From Dendrobium chrysotoxum (Eukaryota > Streptophyta > Magnoliopsida > Asparagales > Orchidaceae), in NCBI GenBank assembly GCA_019925795.1, contig CM034297.1, forward strand, positions 44,848,683 to 44,912,682: a stretch of 64,000 nucleotides of DNA, read 5' to 3'. Positions 11,640 through 21,870 of this stretch are shown piece by piece. The translations under genes and the position numbers were made by a program. The notes below the pieces were generated by a model. That model saw only the letters and a program-made list of their open reading frames with translations. It was not told the origin of the DNA and searched no databases. How positions within the stretch are numbered: the stretch's first letter is position 1; each line of letters starts with the position of its first letter.

Positions 11640-12130
11640 CCTCTCACACTCTCCCTCGCCTCCTTTGTTGTAATTCGACTTCGCTCGCTCGACGACCTTC
11701 CCTTCCTGTCCGACCAAAAGTTACGACATTTCGATCTCAAGCAACAACCGGACCTCGCCGCTGTGAAGGGACTTCCTCCCATACACGCACTTCTTCGGCT
11801 CCTTCGTACTGTTCGACTTCGCTCCTTCGATCAACCTTTCCTGTCGGACCGAAAATCCGAAATTTTGATCGGAAGCGGACGGGAGCCCGCTCAGTAACTT
11901 TCTCCCTTTCATGAGGCTTCTTCGGCTCCTTCGTGGCCGACCGACTTCGCTCCTCCTGACGACGCTCCCTTCTGTTGGTTCGGAAGTCACGACATTTTGA
12001 ACAAAAGCGACGACGAGAGCCGCTCGCTGTGAAGTAACTTTCTCCCTTCCGCCTCCTTCGTGGCCGACCGACTTCGCTCCTTCGATCGACGTTCCCTTCC
12101 TGTTTGAGCGCAAGCAATGGCAAGAGCTCA
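11640..12130 (+). repeat. About 135-bp tandem repeat in the solo LTR (about 4 units)
   Basis: Each unit carries GACTTCGCTC, a CTTCCTGT(C/T)CG-like stretch, a CGACATTT(C/T)GA-like stretch (11722, 11857, 11988) and TCTTCGGCTCCTTCGT. It is the same repeat as at 8445-8670 but with more copies. Overlapping frames of 80-150 residues on both strands come from the repeat and are not genes. Confidence 0.6.
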
Positions 12131-12194
12131 CTAACTGTGAGGGTAACCATCTCCCCTTCGCACGTTCTTCGGCCTAATCCCGTCAATCTGTCGA

Positions 12195-12478
12195 ACTAGG
12201 GATTTCTATTTTAATTTAAATTAATTTTTAATTTATTATGATTATTTAATATTAATTATAATTGATTATAATTAATTATTAATAATGACAGTTAATTATT
12301 CTTAATTAGTTATAATTAATATCTATTAATTTTAATTAATTATTTTTAATTTTAATTAATTATAATTAGTTTCTATTAATAGTAATTAATTATTTTTAAT
12401 TAATCTTCATTAATAAAATTTAATTATTTTTTATTATTATTAATTATAATTAATTTTTATTAATTATAAAAAATGCAA
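12195..12478 (+). repeat. AT-only block of the solo LTR
   Basis: TTAATTATAATTA words fill the stretch; it is the counterpart of 7976-8312. Confidence 0.65.
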
Positions 12479-12589
12479 AGAGAGAGAATGATTCTCTCCT
12501 CCTCCCTCGATCTGCATGCTATACCTCGTCGGTCGCCAAGGTATACCCTCCTAAACTTCAAAAACTTGTTCTCGGTGCTCGTAGCGTGG

Positions 12590-12985
12590 TGAAAGACCAC
12601 CCATGCATGCTTTTCTTAGCACGGAGGGAGGAGATTCGTCATGGTGTTAGTGGCGAGGCGGGTAATCCCCCCCTAAAGTCCTATTCTTGGTGTTTGTGGT
12701 GCGCCAAGGGACCATCCATGCACGCTTTTCTTAGCGTGGTGGGAGGGAACTTGGTGCGGTGCTTACAACAAGGCGAGCAATCCCTGTGCGCGCTTTTCTT
12801 AGCACGGTGGGGCAAAACATAAGTACCCGTATGCGGGAAAAAAAAAACTACTGTTTCACACATGTGCTCTCGAAGACCCATGCACGCCTTTCTTGGCGTG
12901 GTGGATGAAGAAGACTACGGCCGCGGTGTCCCACGACACCGACCTTGCACGTCTTTCTTGACGTGGCGGGCAGGCTATGACTCTT
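12590..12985 (+). repeat. Five-copy CATGCACGCTTTTCTTAGCG unit in the solo LTR
   Basis: Copies lie near 12602, 12717, 12787, 12881 and 12946, spaced about 65-115 bp. Each ends in CACGG or CGTGGTGG. The word half-matches its own complement, giving many small hairpins. It corresponds to the GC-rich block at 7620-7870 of the other LTR. Confidence 0.55.
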
Positions 12986-15900
12986 GTTTTTCCCCTAAAC
13001 GGGGGAGACGCTGGGAGGCTGCAGAAATTTCGGGTGAACAGAAGACCACACTTGGACCTAATTGAACTCAAAAAGACCACATGAACTGAATTCAAATGAA
13101 TATAAAATCTAACCTAAATCAAAGTTGATTAAATGATGTTGAATTGAACTCATATTTGGACAAGATTTGGGGCTTGAACTTGAACATGTAAATTCAAGTC
13201 AAACTATTTGAACACAAGAAAAAGAACTTGCAAGGACTTGTGAACTTGGATTTGATTTGACTCAAACATAGTGGATGTCAATAGAATTTGAACAAAATGT
13301 CAACGATTTGGACAACAGTGGACTCGAATCAAACTCGAACTGAGTTCAGGCTTGAACTCTACTTGAAAGTGACACGAGGGATTCAAACAATTAATAAAAT
13401 ATTTGAATCTAAGTGAAATAAGTTCATACTTGAACTTGATTGAATATTAAGAGAATATGACCTAAGCCATTTGGACTCAAACTCAAGTGAATAAGGGACC
13501 TATGGTAAAGCCTCAATGACTTGATGTGTTCACTCTTAGACAACGATGCAAGCTCTCAATAAACATGACCACTTACTAAGAGGCCATGCGGAAGAATTGT
13601 AATGAATGCAAACACAACTAGTGTGAGGAGATTCATGGTCACATAACACTTCAATCACAAGCAAACATCAATCATCGAAGCATGTGAATGGTGAAGGTGA
13701 ACATGATGAAAATGCAACAAACTCCTACAACAGTTCCCATATTATTAAGTACACTGTACTTATAAGTGACAGCATCCAACTGTAAAATGTACGAGCATCT
13801 CCTACCTGTATCAACGAAAGCTTTAATGCAAAATATAATCAACTTGCAAGTTGAAATGATGAATTTTACAAACGTTTGTAGAATACTCGTTGTGTATACA
13901 ACATATCTTTTATGAGAAGGATGCAAGGAGTCTGCTATAAGTGTTAAGATACTCATACAGCATACAATGAGGTAGTGGCAAGTAAATGCATCTGTCTCCT
14001 ACAAACGAAAGAAATTGATATGCATAATGATGGGCTTGCAAGTACCTATCAATATGAATACTTCTAGGACCATTATGTGTATTGCAGATCATTCTCAAAG
14101 GCGACAAAGAACTTGTCTCTAAACATGGATTTTGATCGCAAGGACATGAATATAACAACAAAATAATATCTATATACAAACAAGCAAGTGGAACCTCATA
14201 ATTGATGAGGATTGAAGGGTCATTCATGAGTAACAATAACAAACATGTAATAGACTTGATGGATCCATCAATGACCATGTACAAGGAATGCAATAACATC
14301 CCTGCAACCAACCGTCACTTGGCATCAAGTAAGTACACCAGTCTTCTGCAAGCATAGGCTGATGATACAAAATGAATGCAAGTTCCTACGAGCAGTGGTA
14401 GAAGTTTTGCTATGCACACAACATGCCATCTACAAGAAGGATACGAGGAGCCTACGATAAGTACTAAGGTACTTATGCAGCCTGTAATAAGATAGCGACA
14501 AGTAAATGTAATTGTCCCCTACAAGTAGGAGGATTCAACATACAATGAGATGAAAGATATGTCATCTTTGAATAATTCTAGAAGAATGCAGCTTCTATGT
14601 AGTCAGTATTATTTAGTTGTAGGCAACTACACCAATCTGTCATAGACAAAATAGAAGATGTCCAACAAATTTGAATACTTACGGGCCGTTGCATTAGATT
14701 TGCTGCATGAATAATAAACTTTTTACGAGCAAAGGTAGCAAACATACAACAAATACAAGTGCCTACAGGCTTCTATAGAAGACACCACTATGGGCAAATA
14801 CAAAAGAGAACTACAGCAGATATGAACTCCTACGATCTGCTGTAGGAAACCTTACTGCATATCTAATGTGCTATTCAAAAGTGAAATGCAAAGTTAATAT
14901 ATCAAATACGAGTCCCTACGAGTTGTCATGGAAGATTCGTTGTGCGCCCAGTGTGTCAACCACAAGTAAAATATAGAGTAATTACAACAAATGCATGTGT
15001 CCAGCACTAGAGGATTTGTATGCAAAGTAATGATTACAAACAAAGGCATCATGCAAATGCAGTTATTTATGGATAGTAGGCAGGAGATTCGTTAGTGCAC
15101 TACAATCCCCCTACAGTAAGAAACTAGTGCACGACAGTCTACCTGTACAAAGCAATGAACAGCTCAATCCCCGAGCTACTACAGCACGCCACCGGATCTG
15201 CAACATTCATGCAAGTGGACAAAAGGCTTTTATAAATATTCCAAAAGTATCCCCCGTACGTGCACATTAATTTGTATACACATAGGAACACAAAAGGGGT
15301 AAGTACAATCATAACCCACATGGGCCTCGGCGAGCGTGTTATTGGTACACACGTGACGTCTAGGGATGCTGCACGGGTCAATAAGTGAATTCCAGTTCGA
15401 GCCTGATCCTCCTATACGGGTAGATAGGAGTTGACACGGCTCGAACTATTAAATAAATATACGGTCATAAGGTCAACCGAGATATTTATTTTATATGTTC
15501 ATATTAGGCCTTCAAGGCCTATAATCAAGAGAATTCACCAATAAAGGCATAAAGCCTGCGAAACCCAATCATCTATTGATAGCCAGATAGAGTCGACAAG
15601 ATTCAACCCATAAATATAAATAACCCCATTCTACACCGATGATGACCGTATTGAATACAAATCTCAACCGGAGGGGTCCACACAGATCATTTCAAATACC
15701 ACCCAAAGACCCAAAATTCCAAAACCCCATAAAAATTCCCAAAATCCCAAACTATGAAAATATTTAAAAATTGAAATCCAACTATCAAAACACTTAAAAC
15801 AAAACACATCCACCCTTCGCAATAGTTTGCCGAGGTGGACAAGTTGAAAATAATCTCAGCTCATAAAGGGCTAATGCCTTCTCAAATAATCTCCTGCCAG

Positions 15901-16715
15901 CAAGAACGTGGTACGAGTCCTCTAACCGACAGTTTCGCCGCCAAATGGCACTGCAGGATAAACGGTTATGACTCGAGGCCCTCTAAACCAGGTGGTTACC
16001 GTCAAATGACACCATTATATTATGGTTATGGCCAGAGCCCGTATGCTCCCCAATGGAAGCAAATCCTTGAGATATGAATCAATAAGATATGATTGATAGG
16101 GCATAAAACCCTTTGTTAGCTAAGGTGGATTAAAATTTGTCCCCTTAGAAAAACACTCCCCCCAGGTCTACAAGGTACCCTTGGACGAAGCAACCCATGG
16201 CTGCCGACAAGGATCCTTCTATCAGGTTGGGTCTACTACCTCCTCTGACTAAGTAGACCAGGGACCACGATGGCCCGGGATGACGGAACCATGGGATCTT
16301 GATCGGGTCCATCATCCATTCCCCCACCATCCGCTTTAAGTGCGAGATGGTGAAAATTTCTAATTTTAAGCATTAACCCTTTCCAATATTAACCCTCAAA
16401 TATCTTCAACCCATTGCTGCTACTATATGCCAGATGCACGTATCTCTACGTATCTGATTGACGACTAGCCTTAATCGAAAGTTCTCTCTCGTGATCGGGA
16501 GGGGTAATTAACTATAGGGGCTTGCGCCTATAGGAAACCAGAACTTAGATCATAAAGTCCTCACAAAATGAGGGAAAAATCTCTGGGTAGTGTCTTATCT
16601 ACAAACCCATCTGCCTTCCAAAATTTATCCCAGAACTTAATTCCGTTAAAACTCCCCCAAAAGAAAGCGCAAGTCGGGCGGAGGCCAGGGCTGAATTTTC
16701 GGAGCCCACATGGAC

Positions 16716-16869
16716 CCATTCCACTTTCCAGTTAACATCATTATTCATGCATGATAAGTGAAGTAATTGTTTTCTAAAGAGCTAATAACATGAAATTGAA
16801 AAAAAAAGTATTGCTTGTAGCCCAAACTGCATGGGGTATGACACATGAAGTGTTGGTCGGCTTACATAT
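16716..16869 (-). other. Short intron-like or flanking remnant of the PMD gene
   Basis: AT-rich and closed in most frames. It lies between the right TGGAC duplication and the recognisable PMD exon. It may be an intron remnant. Confidence 0.3.
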
Positions 16870-17390
16870 ATATGCTTGGGCCTTGTTGACTCATTCAACG
16901 CTTTGTAAAGGTGCATGCTTAGATGATTCCTCCTAAAGAGAGGGTGTTAAACAAGATGATATCCTCCAGTAAGGGCAAGCACTGTAAATACACTTTCAGT
17001 CTTGAGGTATCTAACAACAAGAAGTAGCCTACAAGAAATAGGATAAAAGCTCACACATGTCTATATAATTCAATCTCATTCAAATCGATGTAATTATCAT
17101 GCCAAAATGTCCATTGAAGCAACTACAAAGTCATGCATGACCTACAAAATGTTAACCTAATATGATGGTTCAATAAGTCATGGTATACTACTTCTAGCTT
17201 AGGATGCCTACCTAACCAATCATCATACTAGTATGGCCAAGAATGCCATCTCTTACCTGCTCCAATAACTGTATGTATGTCCACTCAATGGTCGACCATC
17301 AATCTAGACTCCCAAAATGATGGCTACATCCTAAAGTGTGAATGTTATCTCCTCGATAGGAAAGCGAAACATGTTCGTCTTAGTGATCAC
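16870..17390 (-). pseudogene. Plant mobile domain (PMD / MAIN-like) remnant
   Basis: On the minus strand, segments typical of the PMD fold appear in order: FRFPIEEITFTL-stop-DVAIILG (17380-17310), IDGRPLSG (near 17300), AFILFLVGYFLLLDTS (near 17050), and VYLQCLPLLEDI with a following HLYKALNES (17000-16900). In known PMD proteins these read as a continuous domain (FHLPxGEMTITLxDVAxLLGLxIDGxPV ... YLPLLED). In-frame stops, for example within TL-stop-DV, and frame changes show it is dead. PMD genes are found both as host genes (MAIN, MAIL) and inside plant transposons; the adjacent Mutator fragment favours the latter. Confidence 0.65.
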
Positions 17391-17416
17391 TTCTCCACCA
17401 AAGTAGTAAGTGATGA

Positions 17417-17728
17417 TTAATCATAAGATATTGAAGTTGTATCACATATCTCAAGATGAACGACCAAACAGATGACCACCTCTCCCTCAATAATATTATA
17501 GTAGATGGTGATAATCAATGCTTGAATTGGTAGACCACAAGGATATTTCAATATGACATTAAAAGATTCTGAGGCATTTGTAGTCATAGTTCTATATTGA
17601 TATCTGCTATCATATGTGAGTGACAAATGTGAAATGTCATGTTCCACAAACCATCGATGTTCCTGTAATAGCCCGTACTTTGAACCAATCAAATAAATTT
17701 TCTTAGGAGTATCATAAGTCCAAATCAC
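17417..17728 (-). pseudogene. Mutator-like (MULE) transposase C-terminal fragment
   Basis: A 103-residue minus-strand frame contains YQYRTMTTNASESFNVIL and GLPIQALI. These match the MTTNxSESFNxVLKGxRGLPIxALV block of plant MULE transposases, just after the catalytic region. Upstream, HRWFVEHDISHLSL suits the preceding conserved helix. The DDE residues and the SWIM zinc finger are not in view. The fragment runs directly into the PMD remnant (17390 down), so the two formed one transposon or one fused gene. Only about a tenth of a normal transposase remains. Confidence 0.65.
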
Positions 17729-19240
17729 AAACTGTCTTCACCATAAAATAGATATTATAGTAATTAATTTCACTTATTTTTCTATAATTTTTTAGCATTG
17801 GAGCGCGTCCTTAAGAAATCGACACATATTGGTATAAGTGGTGATTTCAGGAGCGTCATGTATCCATTTTGTAAACCAATTTTATCAAAAATTTTTAAAA
17901 ATGATGGGCTATTTTATGGATATTATTCTATAATTTTTGAGGCCCCACAAAGATTTATATGACTTTTATACTAAAAATTGATTAAATTATATAATTATAT
18001 TAATATTATATTATTTTTAATAGAAGAGAACATCTTAAGTCACTAATATTATTAAAGCCTTTTTCTCTTCTTAAATTTGGTTGAATAGAGACCTGTAAGG
18101 AAAATTAGAGAGAAATTAAAGGAGAGAAAATAAAATATAGGATTTGAAGGAGGTGGAACAATTTTTGTCCGTCGACCCTGTTGGGAGATTTGCTCGTCTC
18201 ATTATAATGAACCATTATCATATTTTTATTTCAATAATTTGATTTTTTTGGAATATTTTTTATCAAATTTGTATTTTTATTACCGAAAAATGAGGATAAT
18301 TTTGTATTAGTAAAAGTTTTACCACAAAAATTTTATTTATTATAGAGATTGAGATTTTAAATATTTTGAGTATTTATTTTAGATTTTTTACAAGGTGATT
18401 TTGAAAAAGAAACAGTTTTTATCAATTTAGAAATTTTTTTGACATCTACAAATAGTGCTTTAGTTCACTTAAAGCTTCAAAATATTGTTATATATGATTT
18501 CTCGTAATTTGGTTAAATTCTAAAAATATGAATTTATGCTTAGTAGGATTTTTTATTGGCTACCATTAGGATATTTTGACATTTTTTGAATTAAGTCTAA
18601 TTATACTTTATTTACTATAATACATTGGAAATGAATGTGAATATATAATTGATTAATATCCGATTGTTAATACTGTTATAATACTATAATAATAATGTTT
18701 GCATAAAAACAAATAAATACTAGTTGACCCATTGGTTGGAGATTGATTGACTTAAACATGATGGTGGGATGACTAGCATTCCTTTAAATACTATGATTGG
18801 GTGTTATCCTCTATTGATATAACAATATAATGATACAATGATTGAGAGTTATAAGAAGTTATTACTGTACTAACGGGTAAAGAGTGACGACTCTGTTTAC
18901 TACGCCAACAGTTATCGACTATCAATTGTTAATTACTGAAAACTATCATGATAGCGAGAACTTCTTACTTATTTAGTATGACTATTGAAATGCATATTAC
19001 AGATTCATTATTACTGTATGACTTTATTAATACTGTATTGATTTAATGTTACTATATGAATTTATTATTATTATATTATTTTACTACTATGACCACTAGT
19101 TTTACTGATACTAATATAAATATTGATACTATTACTAATACCATTACTGATACACTTTTATAACATTGCAGAATCACGTCCACTTGCAGAAAAGTTTTTT
19201 AACATCTAGATCATTACTAACCTAGGAAAATCTAGTGCCC
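17729..19240. other. AT-rich spacer, no gene seen
   Basis: This stretch contains long T and A runs and, at 18780-19160, a degenerate stretch of repeated ATTACTG/ATACTA words. No frame with protein character was found on either strand. Probably decayed transposon sequence beside R1. Confidence 0.4.
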
Positions 19241-19999
19241 ATCACATATCATGTCATAATCACATAGTAGAAAATCAAATCATAAACACCATACATCACA
19301 TTAAAATGTAGCAACCAACATGCATAGAAATTTACATAAAATCCACATCACAGAAATAAGAATATGTAAAAGAATAATGGCCTAGCCTAAAACTAAAGTT
19401 GGATGTCCTAGCAAGCCATCAATGGTGTATGTATGAAGCTATGTGGTTTGGATGTATCCTAAGTTGATTGTTGTTTGAAGTTTTCTAATGCTTTAGTTTA
19501 ACTTATTGTAGGTTGAGGGAAGTTTAATTTGAATTCAAGTATTAATATTTTGGTTTTCATTTTAACATGGATTTTAGGTATTGAGGTTGATTAATTATTA
19601 GTTCTCTAAACTCTTTAGTTTTAATTAAGTGCTTTAGTCCTTAGGCCTTAAAATCCAATACACTTATGTTCTCCAAATGAAGTCTAACATAAGGTATAAA
19701 GGCTCCTATTTATTAGTAATTTATTATTAATTATTTAAGTTGAATAATAACTGCCTTTGTTTACACCAGGGCCATGAGACTTATTTTACACTTATGTCTC
19801 GTAGTCCTAGGTTACCCGGCAATTACCTTTGAGTTTACGTTTGATTTAATTTACTAGATTAAGTTGTCTAAATTTGTGATTACCTTATTACTTATTTTGG
19901 GTATTAATTTTTAATTTATTATTGATTTTTTATCAATTACTTCATGGCATTGTCACAACGGGAAAGGACCAAGGCCTCCTTAGGACACTCACCCCGTAC

Positions 20000-20938
20000 C
20001 TTTACACTCAGCTCTTCACCTGCTCATTCCAACAGTCCAATTGAAGTAGGGGAGTCAAGTCCAGTTGTTTTAGTCTAAGAACGTGAAAGGTTCTAACTCA
20101 TCTAATGCCGTGATGGACAAGTCCAGTTCTTATAAAATATCTATAGCTGGTTCCTCTCCTCCTTGTTTGAGCTGCTATGAATTGAGCTCTTTCGCTTCCT
20201 TGGAGGACCTTCCCAAAAAACACCTGTGGCGTTAAGGTTCCCGTGGCAACTCAAGCTAGGGTTCGAAGCCAGGATGAGAGGATCTACCGTGCCAGGTCCT
20301 TTCCTATGCTTAGACTTTTAAGTTACTTGTGTTTAGAACTAGAACGTGAGGCATGGTAATGGCACAAGCTCTGTTAGGTTCTTAGTAGCAATCAGCGACC
20401 TTGTCAGCCTAGCTGTTCGCGTGCTTTACTTGGTTTGCACAGCTAACACTACTATAGAAAATAGAAAGGCCTGCCCGCTTTAATAGCTTGTGCCGCTTGG
20501 CCCGTCATTCCCGGGTGGCCACCTATTCTTAGGTTCAAGCTCGGCCGTCCTAGAACGTCATGCTTGATTCGCAGGGACCTAGCTCTTTCCCAGTTCGTAT
20601 GTTCTTTGCTCCGTACCTTTGCTGCATGGCAGTTTTCAACGCTACTCTAATAATAGGTGTCTTCGCTAAATTCCCTGCAAGTGCAAATACAATTCAACTT
20701 GATGGATTTCTTTCATGCCTTCAAAAAGGTTGGGGGATTAGCAGAATTCTCAAACTACGAAACCAACTACTTTCGCACCGGGGGAACAAGATCTGGAGCA
20801 ACGACCCTAACAGTTTGGAAGATATCTCGAGAAAAGGTTTTAGCACCGGTGTCTCCTATAAGTACTCCAGTTTCTTTGAAGTTCCCAATGGTGTCAAACC
20901 ATCAACTTATTGGGAAAAAGGCTATGCCCTGCAACTCG
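20000..20938 (+). other. Nuclear mitochondrial DNA insertion (NUMT) with atp8 fragment
   Basis: R1 segment D breaks off at about 20000 (CACTCACCCCGTAC) and resumes at about 20939 (GTAGGCCATCCTATAAAC). In the R1 copies at 59130 and 63460 these two edges are adjacent. The insert is more GC-balanced and reads like plant mitochondrial DNA. A frame from about 20690 to 20937 starts QLDGF, then carries GISRILKLRNQLLSHRGNKI, WSNDPNSLEDI and GFSTGVSYKYSS, which match mitochondrial ATP synthase subunit 8 (atp8/orfB). The atp8 part lacks most of the N-terminal membrane segment, diverges after FFEVPN, and is cut off at the insert border. The first 690 bp I cannot assign to a mitochondrial gene. Confidence 0.8.
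20690..20937 (+). pseudogene. atp8: Mitochondrial atp8 (orfB) fragment in nuclear DNA
   Basis: Subunit 8 sits in the mitochondrial inner membrane as part of the Fo sector of ATP synthase. Here the start of the protein (QLD-F) is joined after a deletion to the conserved RILKLRNQLLSHRGNKI region, followed by SLEDIxRKGFSTGVSY. The normal hydrophobic N-terminal helix is mostly missing and the C-terminal third is lost. The 168-residue frame at 20560-21066 continues into R1 sequence, so its end is accidental. No nuclear targeting sequence or promoter is visible; it is a NUMT relic. Confidence 0.75.
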
Positions 20939-21870
20939 AGGTAGGCCATCCTATAAACCTCATTGATGCAGTTGTGTTAATGATTATAGATTTATTTAAA
21001 TTCATTAAGTTTATTATTTTTTTGAATTTTTTTGGATTTAGTTGGATTTATTCAAATTTTAATTAATTAAAACCATTAAGTAGGTTTAATTTTAGGTTGA
21101 CTTTTAAATTTATTTCAAATTATAGAATTTTTATATTTTTAATAACTATTAGGCTTTATTTTAGATCTAATGCAATTTAGTTTGTCCAAATTTGATTTTT
21201 TTAGAATTAGTTATGATTTTTTAAAGTTTAGATATTTTAATGAGCTAGATTTGACCAAATTGTTGTCTTTTTTTATTTTTAATACATTATGGAGATTTAA
21301 TATTTTTCATAAATACTAGAACCAGGGATGAGTCTAAGCCTTTTAGTTTTCTCAATTTAGATTTTCTATAATTAGTTATGAGTTTTAGAAGTTTATAAAT
21401 TTAATTGAATTATTTAATTGCTTATTTAGAGATATTTTCTTAATTTTGTATCAAATCAATTACAAACCTCTTGAAATCTCCTCCAAGTATCACTAGTGAC
21501 CCTTAGAGGGGATTTCAAGTGTTTAAAGTTATTTTAGTAATTAATAATTTTTAATTATTTAATTTAATTAATTAATGACTTTCTTTAATTTTTAAATTAT
21601 TTTTTATTTTGAATTCATTTCATGGGGCTTTTATTTTTCTTATGCTCAGCACTTAATTATGAGTGATTTGAGCTTTAGTTTATATTTTTAGAATTTTAAT
21701 TTAATCAGTTATGATTTAATTAGGATCCTATGCTAATTATGTAGACAAAATTTGGGATTCCTAAATGGTGGACCAAATGATATCTAAATGCAATGAGATT
21801 TGAACCATAGGTTCACCAGACCCTATTGTTCAAGTCCATTGAATTTGGATTCATGGTGTTGACTTCCTTT

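Larger units (their letters stand above)
11394..16710 (+). repeat. Solo LTR of the TAT family, opposite orientation to 4302-9143
   Basis: This is 5317 bp and matches the reverse complement of 4302-9143 along its length. Clear anchors are the end TGTTGACC, a TCCCCC(A/G)TTTAGGGGAAAAA block (around 7445 and 12995), ACACGTGACGTCTAGGGATG (around 5500 and 15350), the ATATGCCAGATGCACGTAT block (around 4570 and 16425) and the end GAGCCCACA. Similarity is patchy in the repeats, so the two copies are old or from different subfamilies. It is longer than its partner mainly through extra tandem units. No coding capacity. Confidence 0.85.
11389..16715 (+). mobile_element. Solo LTR insertion with 5-bp target duplication TGGAC
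   Basis: TGGAC at 11389-11393 and at 16711-16715 directly flanks an LTR with TGTTGACC...GAGCCCACA ends. No primer site, coding region or second LTR lies beside it. This is the standard trace of recombination between the two LTRs of an inserted element. Confidence 0.85.
19241..21870 (+). repeat. R1 repeat family, left copy, segments D and A
   Basis: 19250-20000 and 20939-21100 match 58600-59400 and 62860-63700 in the same orientation (segment D). Shared anchors are CTAGCCTAA...AGTTGG.TGTCCTAGC and GGCCTCCTTAGGACACT. 21170-21870 (segment A) matches 59530-59760 in the same orientation and the complement of 46960-47640. Segment D is interrupted by the mitochondrial insertion. No coding sequence. 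The family may be long LTRs of an unidentified retrotransposon, but no primer site or gag was found. Confidence 0.55.

Noticed and set aside
11528..12186. Several 80-149 residue frames on both strands
   Set aside because: They overlap in different frames in a 135-bp tandem repeat of an LTR and are not preserved in the inverted copy.
4302..16710. A single fold-back transposon with 5-kb arms
   Set aside because: One arm is the 5' LTR of an element with primer site and gag; the other has its own TGGAC duplication. Two separate insertions explain it better.
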